A stretch of DNA of 64,000 nucleotides from Streptomyces sp. ISL-87. Its GTDB lineage: Bacteria; Actinomycetota; Actinomycetes; Streptomycetales; Streptomycetaceae. Each line of letters starts with the position of its first letter. The first letter of the stretch is position 1. A program made the position numbers and the translations under genes. Under the pieces are notes generated by a model. The model saw nothing but the letters and a program-made list of their open reading frames with translations. It had not been told where the DNA came from and searched no databases. The stretch spans positions 127,246 through 191,245 of the forward strand of contig NZ_JAGGOY010000043.1 in assembly GCF_018614095.1 (NCBI RefSeq). Reading direction: 5' to 3'. Below, piece by piece: positions 1-7,382 of this stretch.

Positions 1-1
1 C

Positions 2-349
2 CTGGAGGGGGTGCCACTGGCGTTCCGCTTCGCGCTGGCCTTCCTCGCCCTGCTCCAGGTCTCGGCCGCGATCCTGAACTTCCTGCCGGTGCCGGGGCTG
101 GACGGCTACGGGGTCATCGAGCCCTGGCTGTCTCACCGGGTGCGCCGCGAGGTGGCACCGCTGGCGCCCTTCGGGCTGATCGCCGTGTTCGCGCTGCTGT
201 GGATCCCGGAGGTCAACCAGTTCTTCTTCGGCGTGGTGGACGGCCTGCTGTCCGCGCTGGGCGTGACCGACCTGGAGACGTACTGCGGCTACGACCTGTA
301 CCGGTTCTGGCGGGAAGCCGACGGCCTCTGCACCGCCCCCCAGTCCTGA
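2..349 (+). CDS. M50/site-2 protease family metalloprotease, C-terminal part
   Basis: The window opens inside this gene; the reading frame runs from base 2 to a TGA at 347-349, leaving 115 codons. The visible part has a hydrophobic helix followed by a NFLPVPGLDGYGVIEPWL segment, the C-terminal N/D-P-x-P-x-x-x-x-DG signature of membrane-embedded M50 zinc proteases, where the Asp is a metal ligand. Further membrane segments follow (FGLIAVFALLWI and the FFFGVVDGLLSAL stretch). The HExxH part lies before the window. It is a membrane protein probably cleaving substrates within or near the bilayer. The tail with two Cys residues is typical of short Streptomyces homologues. The substrate is unknown. 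Confidence 0.75.
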   Translation: MEGVPLAFRFALAFLALLQVSAAILNFLPVPGLDGYGVIEPWLSHRVRREVAPLAPFGLIAVFALLWIPEVNQFFFGVVDGLLSALGVTDLETYCGYDLYRFWREADGLCTAPQS

Positions 350-370
350 TCGGGACGGGTCAGGGCCGGA

Positions 371-565
371 TCAGCCCTCGGTGCGGGCGGTGGCGGCGGC
401 CTTCTCCGCCTTCGCCTTGCGCAGGTAGTACCAGGCCATGTTGGACGTGACCCCCGCCAGCAGCACCCACACGATGCCGAGGAAGCTGCCCTCCACGAAG
501 GAGACCACGGCCGCGGCCACGGCAAGGGCGCAGACGACGACGGCGAACACGGCAAGGCGGGGCAT
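371..565 (-). CDS. Small membrane protein, function unknown
   Basis: A 64-residue protein. The ATG at 565 is preceded by a good ribosome site (GAGGAGC about 6 bases upstream), so longer in-frame extensions are not needed. It has two hydrophobic segments (about residues 4-24 and 28-46) and a charged, Lys/Ala-rich C-terminal tail that should face the cytoplasm. Small two-helix proteins of this kind are common and unnamed in Streptomyces. It converges with the M50 protease gene. I do not recognise a function. Confidence 0.6.
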   Translation of the reverse strand: MPRLAVFAVVVCALAVAAAVVSFVEGSFLGIVWVLLAGVTSNMAWYYLRKAKAEKAAATARTEG

Positions 566-817
566 GGGAACAGCTCCTCGGTGACACTGAGCGGGCGAGC
601 CCCTCCAGTGTCCCCCATCCGCCCTCAGCGCCGATGCGAGCCCCGCCGGGCAGGCTCCAGAGGCCACATCCGGCCGAATCTCGGCTTTGTCCGATCTTCG
701 AGCCGGAAGACGGCTACGGTGCGCACGCGCGCGCCGTGTCTGTCGCGCGACAGATCGACAGCCCGGCCCCCTGCTCGGTCCCCGACCCAGGTGTCGGGCG
801 AGTGGGGGGGGGAACAC

Positions 818-970
818 ATGCAGGAGATCTCAAAGGGCGCGAACGTCAGCCTGACCGCCCTCGGCGGCGAAGACGCCGGTTCGGTCCTCGTCAGCCTCAG
901 CTGGAGCAGCGCCTCGGGCGCCGGCGATGCCGATGTCTCCGTCCTGCTCCTGGACGAGAACGCGGCGTGG
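818..970 (+). pseudogene. TerD-family protein, 5' remnant
   Basis: The ATG at 818 opens a frame whose first ~47 residues (MQEISKGANVSLTAL then SVLVSLSWSS and DADVSVLLLDEN) match the N-terminal half of a TerD/tellurium-resistance domain: the KGxNVSL opening, the LSW strand and the D-x-D-x-S-x-LLL-D calcium-binding segment. After DENA the similarity stops and the frame becomes low-complexity Pro/Arg/Ala, running into the 3' end of the convergent gene at 1111. TerD proteins are normally about 190 residues. I read this as a truncated, probably non-functional copy. The 566-817 stretch before it holds no gene I can support. Confidence 0.65.
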
Positions 971-1110
971 TGGCGCGCCTGGGCGCCGTCGAGGGACGCC
1001 CGGGCCGCCGGGGCTGACGGCACGACGGTCCGGCCCGACGGCCCGACGGCCCGACGGTCCCGCCCGGCCCCAGCTGAGCCGGGCCGGGCCTGGGCCGTCG
1101 GGCCGGGGGC

Positions 1111-1821
1111 TCAGACGTCCGTGACGCGCAGGCCCGCGTGGGCCTTGTAGCGGCGGTTCGTCGAGATCAGGTTGGCCACCAGGGATTCGACCTGGTGGGC
1201 ATTGCGCAGGCGGCCCGCGAAGACTCCGCGCATGCCCGGGATGCGGGCGGCGAGGGCCTGGACGATGTCGGTGTCCGCGCGGACCTCGCCGAGGACCATC
1301 ACGTCGGTGTCGATCTCCTCGATCGACTCGTCCTGGAGCAGGACCGCCGACAGGTGGTGGAAGGCCGCGGTGACACGGGAGTCCGGCAGCAGGGCCGCGG
1401 CCTGCTGCGCCGCACTGCCCTCTTCGACCTGAAGGGCGTACGCGCCCTGCTTGTCGAAGCCGAGCGGGTTGACGCAGTCCACCACGAGCTTGCCCGCCAG
1501 GTCCTCGCGCAGCGCTTCGAGGGTCTTGGCGTGACCCTCCCACGGCACCGCGATGATCACGATGTCGCTGCGGCGCGCGCACTCGGCGTTGTCGGCGCCC
1601 TCCACCCCGAGGCCCAGCTCCTCCGCGGCGGTCCGCGCGCGGTCGGCGGCGCGGGAGCCGATGATCACCTTCTGGCCGGCCCGGGCAAGCCGGTAGGCGA
1701 GACCCCGGCCCTGGTCGCCGGTGCCGCCGAGGACGCCGACGACGAGGCCGGAGACATCCGGCAGGTCCCACGGGTCCTTGGCCGGCGGCTTCTGCGTCTG
1801 CGTGCTGTCTGTGGAAGTCAT
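1111..1821 (-). CDS. npdG: NADPH-dependent F420 reductase (Fno/NpdG type)
   Basis: A 236-residue cytoplasmic enzyme that moves hydride between NADPH and coenzyme F420, supplying F420H2 to LLM-type oxidoreductases such as the one at 37.5 kb. The Rossmann start VGVLGGTGDQGRGLAYRLA binds NADP, and GSRAADRA carries the basic residues that select the 2'-phosphate. IVIIAVPWEGHAKTL and CVNPLGFDKQGAY are family-conserved segments. An ATG at 1821 was chosen because homologues begin shortly before the Rossmann motif; the frame stays open to 1911. It is transcribed away from the 1929 gene. Confidence 0.88.
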   Translation of the reverse strand: MTSTDSTQTQKPPAKDPWDLPDVSGLVVGVLGGTGDQGRGLAYRLARAGQKVIIGSRAADRARTAAEELGLGVEGADNAECARRSDIVIIAVPWEGHAKTLEALREDLAGKLVVDCVNPLGFDKQGAYALQVEEGSAAQQAAALLPDSRVTAAFHHLSAVLLQDESIEEIDTDVMVLGEVRADTDIVQALAARIPGMRGVFAGRLRNAHQVESLVANLISTNRRYKAHAGLRVTDV

Positions 1822-1928
1822 GGGGGCGAGCGTACTGCCGAGTACGTGCCATTCGAATGGATGGGCCGGATGGATGAGGGCCGGGCAACCGCTCCTGTGG
1901 GCCCTTTCCATCGGGCAGGATGCCGTTC

Positions 1929-2576
1929 ATGGATGCCGTGAGAGTCGCACTGCTCCGCGAGGTGCTCGCCGGTACGCAGTGGCCGGCCGCCGCCCGTCGC
2001 TTCGCCGGCTCGCTGCGCCGCTCCGTCGTGCCGGCCGGCGGGAATCTGCTGCTGGTGGGGACCGAGCAGTACGAGCCCTGGCATCTGGCGGCGCACCTGG
2101 TGGACGAGGCCGCCTGGTCGGGCCTGCCGGAGCTGGCCCCCACGCTCGTACGCCACCACGTGCGGGCCGGGGAGCCGCCGCACCTCTCGGTGGGGCTGAG
2201 CAGGCTGGAGGCGGTCCGGCGCGGGCACACCCTGCTGGTGGTGGCCCCGGAGCGGCCCGGCGCGGGGCTGCTGGAGCGGGTCCACGACGCCCGGCGCGCG
2301 GGGGCGACCGTACTGGCCCTGGACGGTGGGGACCCGGATCTGGGCACGCTCGCCCACGAGGCGCTTTCGGTGCCGGGGCCGGGATCGCGATCGGGATCGG
2401 GATCGGGATCGGTGCCGGACAGCGGCGCCGAACTGGACCTGGACACCATGCAGCACCTGGTCAGCGCGGCGGCCGGGGAGAACAGCCTGCCGGCGCAGCG
2501 CGGGCCGCGCAGGTTCCGGGACCGGCTGGCACGGCTGGCCGATCAGCTGACCGCGCCCCCGCCCAGCCGCTGGTAG
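1929..2576 (+). CDS. Conserved hypothetical protein (SIS-like)
   Basis: A 215-residue soluble protein. ATG 1929 has an AGG 9 bases upstream; ATG 1920 is an in-frame alternative adding three residues. The middle alternates hydrophobic strands (HTLLVVAPERPG, GATVLALDGGDPDLGTLAHEAL) resembling the nucleotide/sugar-isomerase SIS fold, but I see no diagnostic active site. A GATCGG hexamer is repeated in tandem at about 2387-2412, encoding a short Ser/Gly linker between this domain and a helical C-terminus. It is divergent from the F420 reductase. No firm function. Confidence 0.6.
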   Translation: MDAVRVALLREVLAGTQWPAAARRFAGSLRRSVVPAGGNLLLVGTEQYEPWHLAAHLVDEAAWSGLPELAPTLVRHHVRAGEPPHLSVGLSRLEAVRRGHTLLVVAPERPGAGLLERVHDARRAGATVLALDGGDPDLGTLAHEALSVPGPGSRSGSGSGSVPDSGAELDLDTMQHLVSAAAGENSLPAQRGPRRFRDRLARLADQLTAPPPSRW

Positions 2577-2622
2577 GACAGGACCGGGAGGAGCCAGGCC
2601 GGGCCGGGCCGGGCCGGGGTGG

Positions 2623-2859
2623 CTAAGGCGTAGTGCCCTCGTCCGTCTCCCGGGACTTGTCGTTCCACTTGGGGTCGTTCTGCCATTCGAGGTTCCGCTC
2701 CTCGGCGGTCTCCATGGCGTGGCCCGCCTCCTCGCGGGTGGAGTAGGGGCCGAAGCGGTCCTTGGCCGGGCACTCCGGGCCTTCCTCGACCTTCCTGTGG
2801 ACCAGGCAGTAGTACCACTCGCCGGGCTTGCCCACCTGACGCTTCTTGAACAGGGCCAT
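2623..2859 (-). CDS. Small conserved hypothetical protein
   Basis: A 78-residue hydrophilic protein starting MALFKKRQVG, with a central W-Y-Y-C-L-V-H-R-K-V-E-E-G-P-E-C segment and an acidic/Asn-rich tail. An ATG at 2859 is preceded by GAGGAG about 9 bases upstream. Two cysteines 15 residues apart and the GPYSTREEAGHAMETAEERN stretch resemble a compact SPOR/WGR-like fold, but this is only a shape impression. It is divergent from methionine aminopeptidase with 72 bases between starts. Function unknown. Confidence 0.6.
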   Translation of the reverse strand: MALFKKRQVGKPGEWYYCLVHRKVEEGPECPAKDRFGPYSTREEAGHAMETAEERNLEWQNDPKWNDKSRETDEGTTP

Positions 2860-2931
2860 CGTCTTCGGGCTCCTCTCGTTACCGCTCTCTGCCGCCATGC
2901 TGCCCCATCGCCGCTGGATACACTCGCATGC

Positions 2932-3789
2932 ATGTCTGGCCAGTCGCTGCTCGTACCAGGCGAGCTTTCTCCCGCCCGTTCCGTTCCCGGAAACATCCGT
3001 CGGCCCGAGTACGTGGGCAAGCCCGCGCCCACTCCGTACACCGGACCGGAGGTGCAGTCGGCCGAGACCATCGAGGCCATGCGCATCGCCGGCCGGATCG
3101 CCGCCCAGGCGATGGAAGAGGCCGCCAAGCTCATCGCCCCGGGGGTGACCACCGACGAGCTGGACCGGGTCGCGCACGAGTACATGTGCGACCACGGCGC
3201 CTACCCCTCGACACTGGGCTACCGGGGTTTCCCAAAGTCCCTGTGCTCCTCGGTCAACGAGGTCATCTGTCACGGCATCCCCGACTCGACCGTCCTGCGG
3301 GACGGCGACATCGTGAACCTCGACGTGACCGCGTACATCGGCGGAGTGCACGGCGACAACAACGCCACCTACCTGTGCGGTGAGGTGGACGAGGAGTCGC
3401 GGCTGCTGGTGGAGCGCACCCGCGAGTCCCTGAACCGGGCCATCAAGGCGGTCAAGCCGGGCCGCCAGATCAACATCATCGGCCGGGTCATCGAGTCGTA
3501 CGCGAAGCGCTTCGGCTACGGCGTGGTCCGGGACTTCACCGGCCACGGCATCAACTCGTCCTTCCACTCCGGCCTGATCATCCCGCACTACGACAGCCCG
3601 CACGCCACCACCACCATCGAGCCCGGTATGACCTTCACGATCGAGCCGATGCTGACGCTGGGCACCCACGAGTACGACATGTGGGGCGACGGCTGGACCG
3701 TCGTCACGAAGGACCGCAGGCGCACCGCGCAGTTCGAGCACACGCTGGTGGTGACGGACAGCGGGGCGGAGATCCTCACGCTGCCGTAG
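2932..3789 (+). CDS. map: Type I methionine aminopeptidase
   Basis: A 285-residue cytosolic dinuclear-metal protease that removes initiator Met from nascent proteins. The pita-bread fold and all ligands are visible: Asp in IVNLDVTAYIGGVHGDNNATY (two Asp), His in FTGHGIN, Glu in TIEPM and Glu in FEHTLVV. The N-terminal about 40 residues (SLLVPGELSPARSVPGNIRRPEYVG) are the extension of actinobacterial MetAP, with a PxxP motif thought to contact the ribosome. ATG 2932 gives the family length; the frame is open further upstream without homology. Confidence 0.95.
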   Translation: MSGQSLLVPGELSPARSVPGNIRRPEYVGKPAPTPYTGPEVQSAETIEAMRIAGRIAAQAMEEAAKLIAPGVTTDELDRVAHEYMCDHGAYPSTLGYRGFPKSLCSSVNEVICHGIPDSTVLRDGDIVNLDVTAYIGGVHGDNNATYLCGEVDEESRLLVERTRESLNRAIKAVKPGRQINIIGRVIESYAKRFGYGVVRDFTGHGINSSFHSGLIIPHYDSPHATTTIEPGMTFTIEPMLTLGTHEYDMWGDGWTVVTKDRRRTAQFEHTLVVTDSGAEILTLP

Positions 3790-3837
3790 GCGCGGCCGCC
3801 GGAGGTTTTACCGACAGGACGTCGGGAAGACATTGAT

Positions 3838-3851
3838 TTAGGTAAGCCTAA
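3838..3851. promoter_or_regulatory. Iron box (DmdR/IdeR/DtxR-type operator) before heme oxygenase
   Basis: TTAGGTAAGCCTAA: 5-base inverted arms TTAGG/CCTAA around a 4-base centre, matching the actinobacterial iron-box consensus core. It lies 65 bases before the heme oxygenase start. It shares the 10-base core AGGTAAGCCT with the site before efeO at 6124. Known for the family: Fe2+-loaded DtxR proteins repress through such boxes. Inference: heme oxygenase is induced by iron limitation. Confidence 0.8.
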
Positions 3852-3915
3852 GTAGCAGGATCGGGTGTGGCGGAACTGCCGCCACGCCTGGTCCGCCTTC
3901 CCAGGAGGTCCTGTC

Positions 3916-4563
3916 TTGGACGCCTTCTCCACGGTCATCCGTGTCGCGTCGCACGAACAGCACACCGAGGCGGAAACCTCGACCTTCATGAGCGACCTGC
4001 TCGGCGGCCGGCTGGAAGTGGACGCCTACGCCCGCTACACCGAGCAGCTGTGGTTCGTGTACCGGGCCCTGGAGGATGCGGCCGAGTCCCTCAAGGACGA
4101 CCCGGTGGCCGGGCCCTTCATCCGGCCCGAACTGATGCGGGTGGCCGAAATCGAGCGCGACCTGGCCCATCTGCGAGGCCCGCGGTGGCGCGAGACGCTG
4201 GTGGCACTGCCGTCCACCGACGCGTACGCGGCGCGTGTGGCCGCCTGCGCGGCCACCTGGCCGGGCGGGTACGTCGCCCACCACTACACCCGCTACCTGG
4301 GCGACCTCTCCGGCGGCCAGATCATCCGCGACAAGGCGGAGCGGACGTGGGGCTTCGAGCGCAAGGGCGACGGCGTCCGCTTCTACGTCTTCGCGGACAT
4401 CTCCAACCCGGCGGCCTTCAAGCGGACCTACCGCGAGCTGCTGGACGCGATCGCCGCGGACGACCTGGAGAAGCAGCGCATCATCGACGAGTGCAAGCGC
4501 GCCTTCGACTTCAACGGCGCGGTCTTCCGCGAGCTGGGAGAGCAGTTCCCGCTGAGTGCGTAG
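3916..4563 (+). CDS. Biliverdin-producing heme oxygenase
   Basis: A 215-residue cytosolic enzyme that opens heme to biliverdin, CO and Fe2+, freeing iron. The length equals HmuO of Corynebacterium. The proximal histidine is expected at residue 16 (SHEQHTEAETSTFMSDLLGG); the distal helix glycines are in YLGDLSGGQIIRDKA. The start is a TTG at 3916 behind a perfect AGGAGG at 3903-3908; no ATG/GTG fits the N-terminus better. Under an iron box at 3838, it is likely made in iron starvation with the efe operon. Confidence 0.93.
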   Translation: MDAFSTVIRVASHEQHTEAETSTFMSDLLGGRLEVDAYARYTEQLWFVYRALEDAAESLKDDPVAGPFIRPELMRVAEIERDLAHLRGPRWRETLVALPSTDAYAARVAACAATWPGGYVAHHYTRYLGDLSGGQIIRDKAERTWGFERKGDGVRFYVFADISNPAAFKRTYRELLDAIAADDLEKQRIIDECKRAFDFNGAVFRELGEQFPLSA

Positions 4564-4593
4564 CGCCCCCGGCGGGGCCGGGCCGGTGCTGGG

Positions 4594-4935
4594 TCAGTCC
4601 CCCTGGACCAGCCAGACGGCGATGGCGATGGCGATCAGGACGACCTCGGCCGCTTTGGCGTAGAAGAGGGCGGCCGTGCAGCCGAGGCCGCCCAGCACGA
4701 TGCGGTTCGTCCACTGCTGCCGCGTCCGCGGGCGGCGCCACGTGGCGGCCACCATGCCGAGCGGGATCAGGTACGGGACGGAGAGCCAGAACGGCGCGTC
4801 GGGCAGGTACGAGGACGAGTAGCCGAGGCCCCCGGCCAGCAGGGCCAGCGCCGTGAAGAGCGCGGGCACCAGCAGCCACTGCTGCGGCTGGGTGTCGGCG
4901 GGGCGCGGGCCGGTCGGCGCGGTCATCGTGTTCAT
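4594..4935 (-). CDS. Integral membrane protein, function unknown
   Basis: A 113-residue protein with a Pro/Gln-rich N-terminal tail and about four hydrophobic segments (WLLVPALFTALALLAGG, FWLSVPYLIPLGMVAA, IVLGGLGCTAALFYA, VVLIAIAIAVWLV). A charged loop, WRRPRTRQQW, lies in the middle. ATG 4935 is used; an internal ATG nine bases later is also possible. It converges on heme oxygenase with 30 bases between stops. No family function is known to me. Confidence 0.65.
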   Translation of the reverse strand: MNTMTAPTGPRPADTQPQQWLLVPALFTALALLAGGLGYSSSYLPDAPFWLSVPYLIPLGMVAATWRRPRTRQQWTNRIVLGGLGCTAALFYAKAAEVVLIAIAIAVWLVQGD

Positions 4936-5005
4936 GGCTCTATTCCACCGCCGAACCCGGCGCCGCCCGAAGGGTGCGCGTACTCAACTCACGCGGCGCA
5001 CGTAC

Positions 5006-5668
5006 TCAGTTCCCGCTGGGCGGCGCGAAGCGGACCCGGCCGCCGATCTCGATCGTGCCGTCCGGACTGGGGGCGGTGAGGATCTGGGAGCCGGCGCCCT
5101 GGGTGATGTTGAGGGCGCGGTTCAGCTCGGCCGTGAGCAGGAGGGCCGCCGAGCCGGTGGCCTCGTCCTCGACGATCACCCCGTCGGGGCGGCGCGGGAA
5201 GCCGCGGGCCCTGATCCGGCCCGCGGTCTCGTCCTCCCAGGCCCAGGCGTACAGCCAGCCCTCGCCCGGCGGCGGGGCGGGCAGCGCCTCGACCTCGGCG
5301 GCGCTCGCGTACTGCTCGGTGCGCTTGCCCTCGACCCACTCGGGGCGGGCGGTGATCCAGGTGAACTCCCCGTCGTCACGGGCCCATACGGATCCCGCGG
5401 GCGGCTGAAGCTCCTCGATGTCCAGCAGCCAGGCGACCCCGACCAGCGGGTGCCCCGCGAAGGACATCCGCGTGCCGGGGGTGCGGATGTCGACGACCCC
5501 GCGCTCGGGGTCGTCGACGAACACCGTCTCGCTGTATCCGAGTTCGGCGGCCAGCGCCTGACGGGCGGCGTCGTCGGGGCAGGTCCTGCCGTCGCGGACG
5601 ACTCCGAGCAGGTTGCCGTACCGGCCGTCACCCGCGCAGAAGACCTTGAGTACGTCGAGATCGTTCAC
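5006..5668 (-). CDS. PhzF family epimerase/isomerase-like protein, short form
   Basis: A 220-residue member of the PhzF/diaminopimelate-epimerase fold. LKVFCAGDGRYGNLLGVV corresponds to the N-terminal 'nPxGNPagVv' region, ELGYSETVFV to the catalytic-glutamate segment, and FAGHPLVGVAWLL and EDEATGSAALLLTAEL to the paired small-residue loops. It is shorter than typical PhzF proteins (about 280). A GTG at 5668 fits the usual N-terminus but has a weak ribosome site; the frame is open upstream through low-complexity sequence. The substrate is unknown. A full-length PhzF relative is at 10103. Confidence 0.75.
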   Translation of the reverse strand: MNDLDVLKVFCAGDGRYGNLLGVVRDGRTCPDDAARQALAAELGYSETVFVDDPERGVVDIRTPGTRMSFAGHPLVGVAWLLDIEELQPPAGSVWARDDGEFTWITARPEWVEGKRTEQYASAAEVEALPAPPPGEGWLYAWAWEDETAGRIRARGFPRRPDGVIVEDEATGSAALLLTAELNRALNITQGAGSQILTAPSPDGTIEIGGRVRFAPPSGN

Positions 5669-5694
5669 CCGGGAATTGAAACACGGAAGGCAGT

Positions 5695-5880
5695 TCAGTT
5701 CCGGGTCGTACGCCACCTGCGCCCGAGGCCGACGGCGCCCGCACCGGCCGCGATCACCGCGCCGGAGGCGGCGAGCAGGGGGCCGGCGGGGATCCCGGCG
5801 CCGGTGGAGGCCAGGGCTCCGCCGACGCCGGCGCCGCCCGCGGTGCCGCCGGTGGTGGTTGCAGTGGTCGGAACGCGCTG
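5695..5880 (-). pseudogene. C-terminal remnant of a sortase-anchored (LAXTG) surface protein
   Basis: The last ~60 codons encode a Thr/Gly linker, LASTG, then a hydrophobic stretch AGPLLAASGAVIAAGAGAVGL and a basic tail GRRWRTTRN. This is the cell-wall sorting signal used by class E sortases of Streptomyces. Upstream the frame (open to 6120) shows no signal peptide and no recognisable domain; another frame carries Arg-rich nonsense. I infer a decayed gene of which only the anchor is left; a very small intact substrate is less likely. The rest of 5880-6120 holds nothing I can name. Confidence 0.45.
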
Positions 5881-6123
5881 CTGAGCCGGGTCTACCGGCA
5901 GCCGTGGAGGTGCTCCCGCACCCCCGCACGGGGGCCCCGCTGGTGCTTCCGGTCCGCGGCGAGCCCGACGGCACGGGCGGAGGGGGTCATTCCACCGTAC
6001 GGAACAGTCACCTGGACTTGACCAGCCCTTGACCTTCTCGTGGGGGTTCCATGAGGGGTCCGTGACGGCGCCGTATCCGGTTGCCGCGGGTGTGCGCTGA
6101 ATCACTGGACGGGCGGGCATGGG

Positions 6124-6157
6124 TGAGGTAAGCCTCGGTTAAGTTAGGTCCGCCTCA
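6124..6157. promoter_or_regulatory. Tandem iron boxes before efeO
   Basis: Two adjacent DtxR-type half-palindromes: TGAGGTAAGCCTCG (6124-6137), sharing AGGTAAGCCT with the heme oxygenase box, and TTAGGTCCGCCTCA (6144-6157). They end 52 bases before the efeO start, where a metal-bound DmdR/IdeR repressor would block transcription. The prediction rests on motif match and on gene function (iron uptake). Confidence 0.72.
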
Positions 6158-6208
6158 CCGGCCTCCCCCTCTGGGGCGGCACCCACGTCCGACGCCCAGG
6201 AGCCCCGT

Positions 6209-7348
6209 ATGCGCCCCGCCCGCCTCACCGTCCTCACCGCGGCAGCCGTCGTGGCCGCGCTCACCGCCGTCACCGGCTGCGCCGAGAAGAGCGACGCCGG
6301 CAGCAACGGCACGATCAACGTGGCGGCCACCGACACGGCCTGCGAGGTCTCCAAGAAGGAGTTCCCGGCCGGCAAGGCGACCATCGAGGTCGAGAACAAG
6401 GGTTCCAAGGTCACCGAGGTCTACGTCCTCTTCCCGGACGGCCGCATCGTCGCCGAGCGCGAGAACATCGGCCCCGGCACCAAGGCCTCCATCACCGCCG
6501 AGATCAAGGCGGGCGACTACGAGATCGCCTGTAAGCCCGGCATGAAGGGCGACGGCATCAAGCAGCAGGTCAAGGCCACCGGCACGGGCACCGTCGAGAA
6601 GCGCAGCCCCGAGCTGGACGCCGCGGTCGCCGCGTACCGCCAGTACGTGGAGGCGCAGGCCGAGGAGACCCTCCCCAAGGCGCAGGCCTTCGCGGACGCG
6701 GTCAAGGCCGGCGACGTCGAGGCCTCCAAGAAGGCGTACGCCCCCTCGCGCATCGGCTGGGAGCGCACCGAGCCGGTCGCCGAGTCCTTCGGCGACATCG
6801 ACCCGAAGGTGGACGTCCGCGAGGACGGCCTGGAGGCCGGGCAGGAGTGGACGGGCTGGCACAAGCTCGAGAAGGCGCTCTGGGTCGACAACACGATCGG
6901 CGACGCCGAGAAGAAGCTCGCCGACACCCTGATCGCCGACCTCACCGACTGGAAGAAGAAGGTCGGGACGGCGGAGATCAACCCCGCCTCGATAGCGAAC
7001 GGCGCCAAGGAGCTCCTGGACGAGGTCGCCACCGGCAAGGTCACGGGCGAGGAAGAGCGCTACAGCCACACCGACCTGGTCGACTTCAAGGCCAACGTCG
7101 AGGGCGCGCAGAAGGCGTACGAGCTGCTCAAGCCGACCGCCGCGAAGAACGACCCGGAGCTCGCCAAGACGCTCGACACCCAGTTCGCGGCGCTGAACAC
7201 GCTGCTGGACAAGTACCGCGCCGACAAGGCGGGCTACGACTTCACCTCATACGACAAGGTCGGCGAGCCCGAGCGCAAGGAGCTCTCGGACGCCGTGAAC
7301 GCGCTGGCCGAGCCGCTCTCGAAGCTGGCCGCGGCGGTCGCGAAGTAA
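6209..7348 (+). CDS. efeO: Iron uptake system lipoprotein EfeO
   Basis: A 379-residue exported lipoprotein: n-region MRPARL, hydrophobic core, lipobox VTGC with lipidated Cys24. Residues about 35-125 form the cupredoxin-like domain, and about 130-379 the M75 peptidase-like/imelysin domain with its HxxE metal motif (WHKLEKALW, His218 and Glu221). Known for the family: EfeO captures ferric/ferrous iron outside the membrane and passes it to the EfeU permease with EfeB. First gene of an efeO-efeB-efeU operon (34- and 12-base gaps) under iron boxes. Confidence 0.95.
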   Translation: MRPARLTVLTAAAVVAALTAVTGCAEKSDAGSNGTINVAATDTACEVSKKEFPAGKATIEVENKGSKVTEVYVLFPDGRIVAERENIGPGTKASITAEIKAGDYEIACKPGMKGDGIKQQVKATGTGTVEKRSPELDAAVAAYRQYVEAQAEETLPKAQAFADAVKAGDVEASKKAYAPSRIGWERTEPVAESFGDIDPKVDVREDGLEAGQEWTGWHKLEKALWVDNTIGDAEKKLADTLIADLTDWKKKVGTAEINPASIANGAKELLDEVATGKVTGEEERYSHTDLVDFKANVEGAQKAYELLKPTAAKNDPELAKTLDTQFAALNTLLDKYRADKAGYDFTSYDKVGEPERKELSDAVNALAEPLSKLAAAVAK

Positions 7349-7382
7349 TTCCGGTAGAAGCGGAACAGGCGGGAGATCCGGA

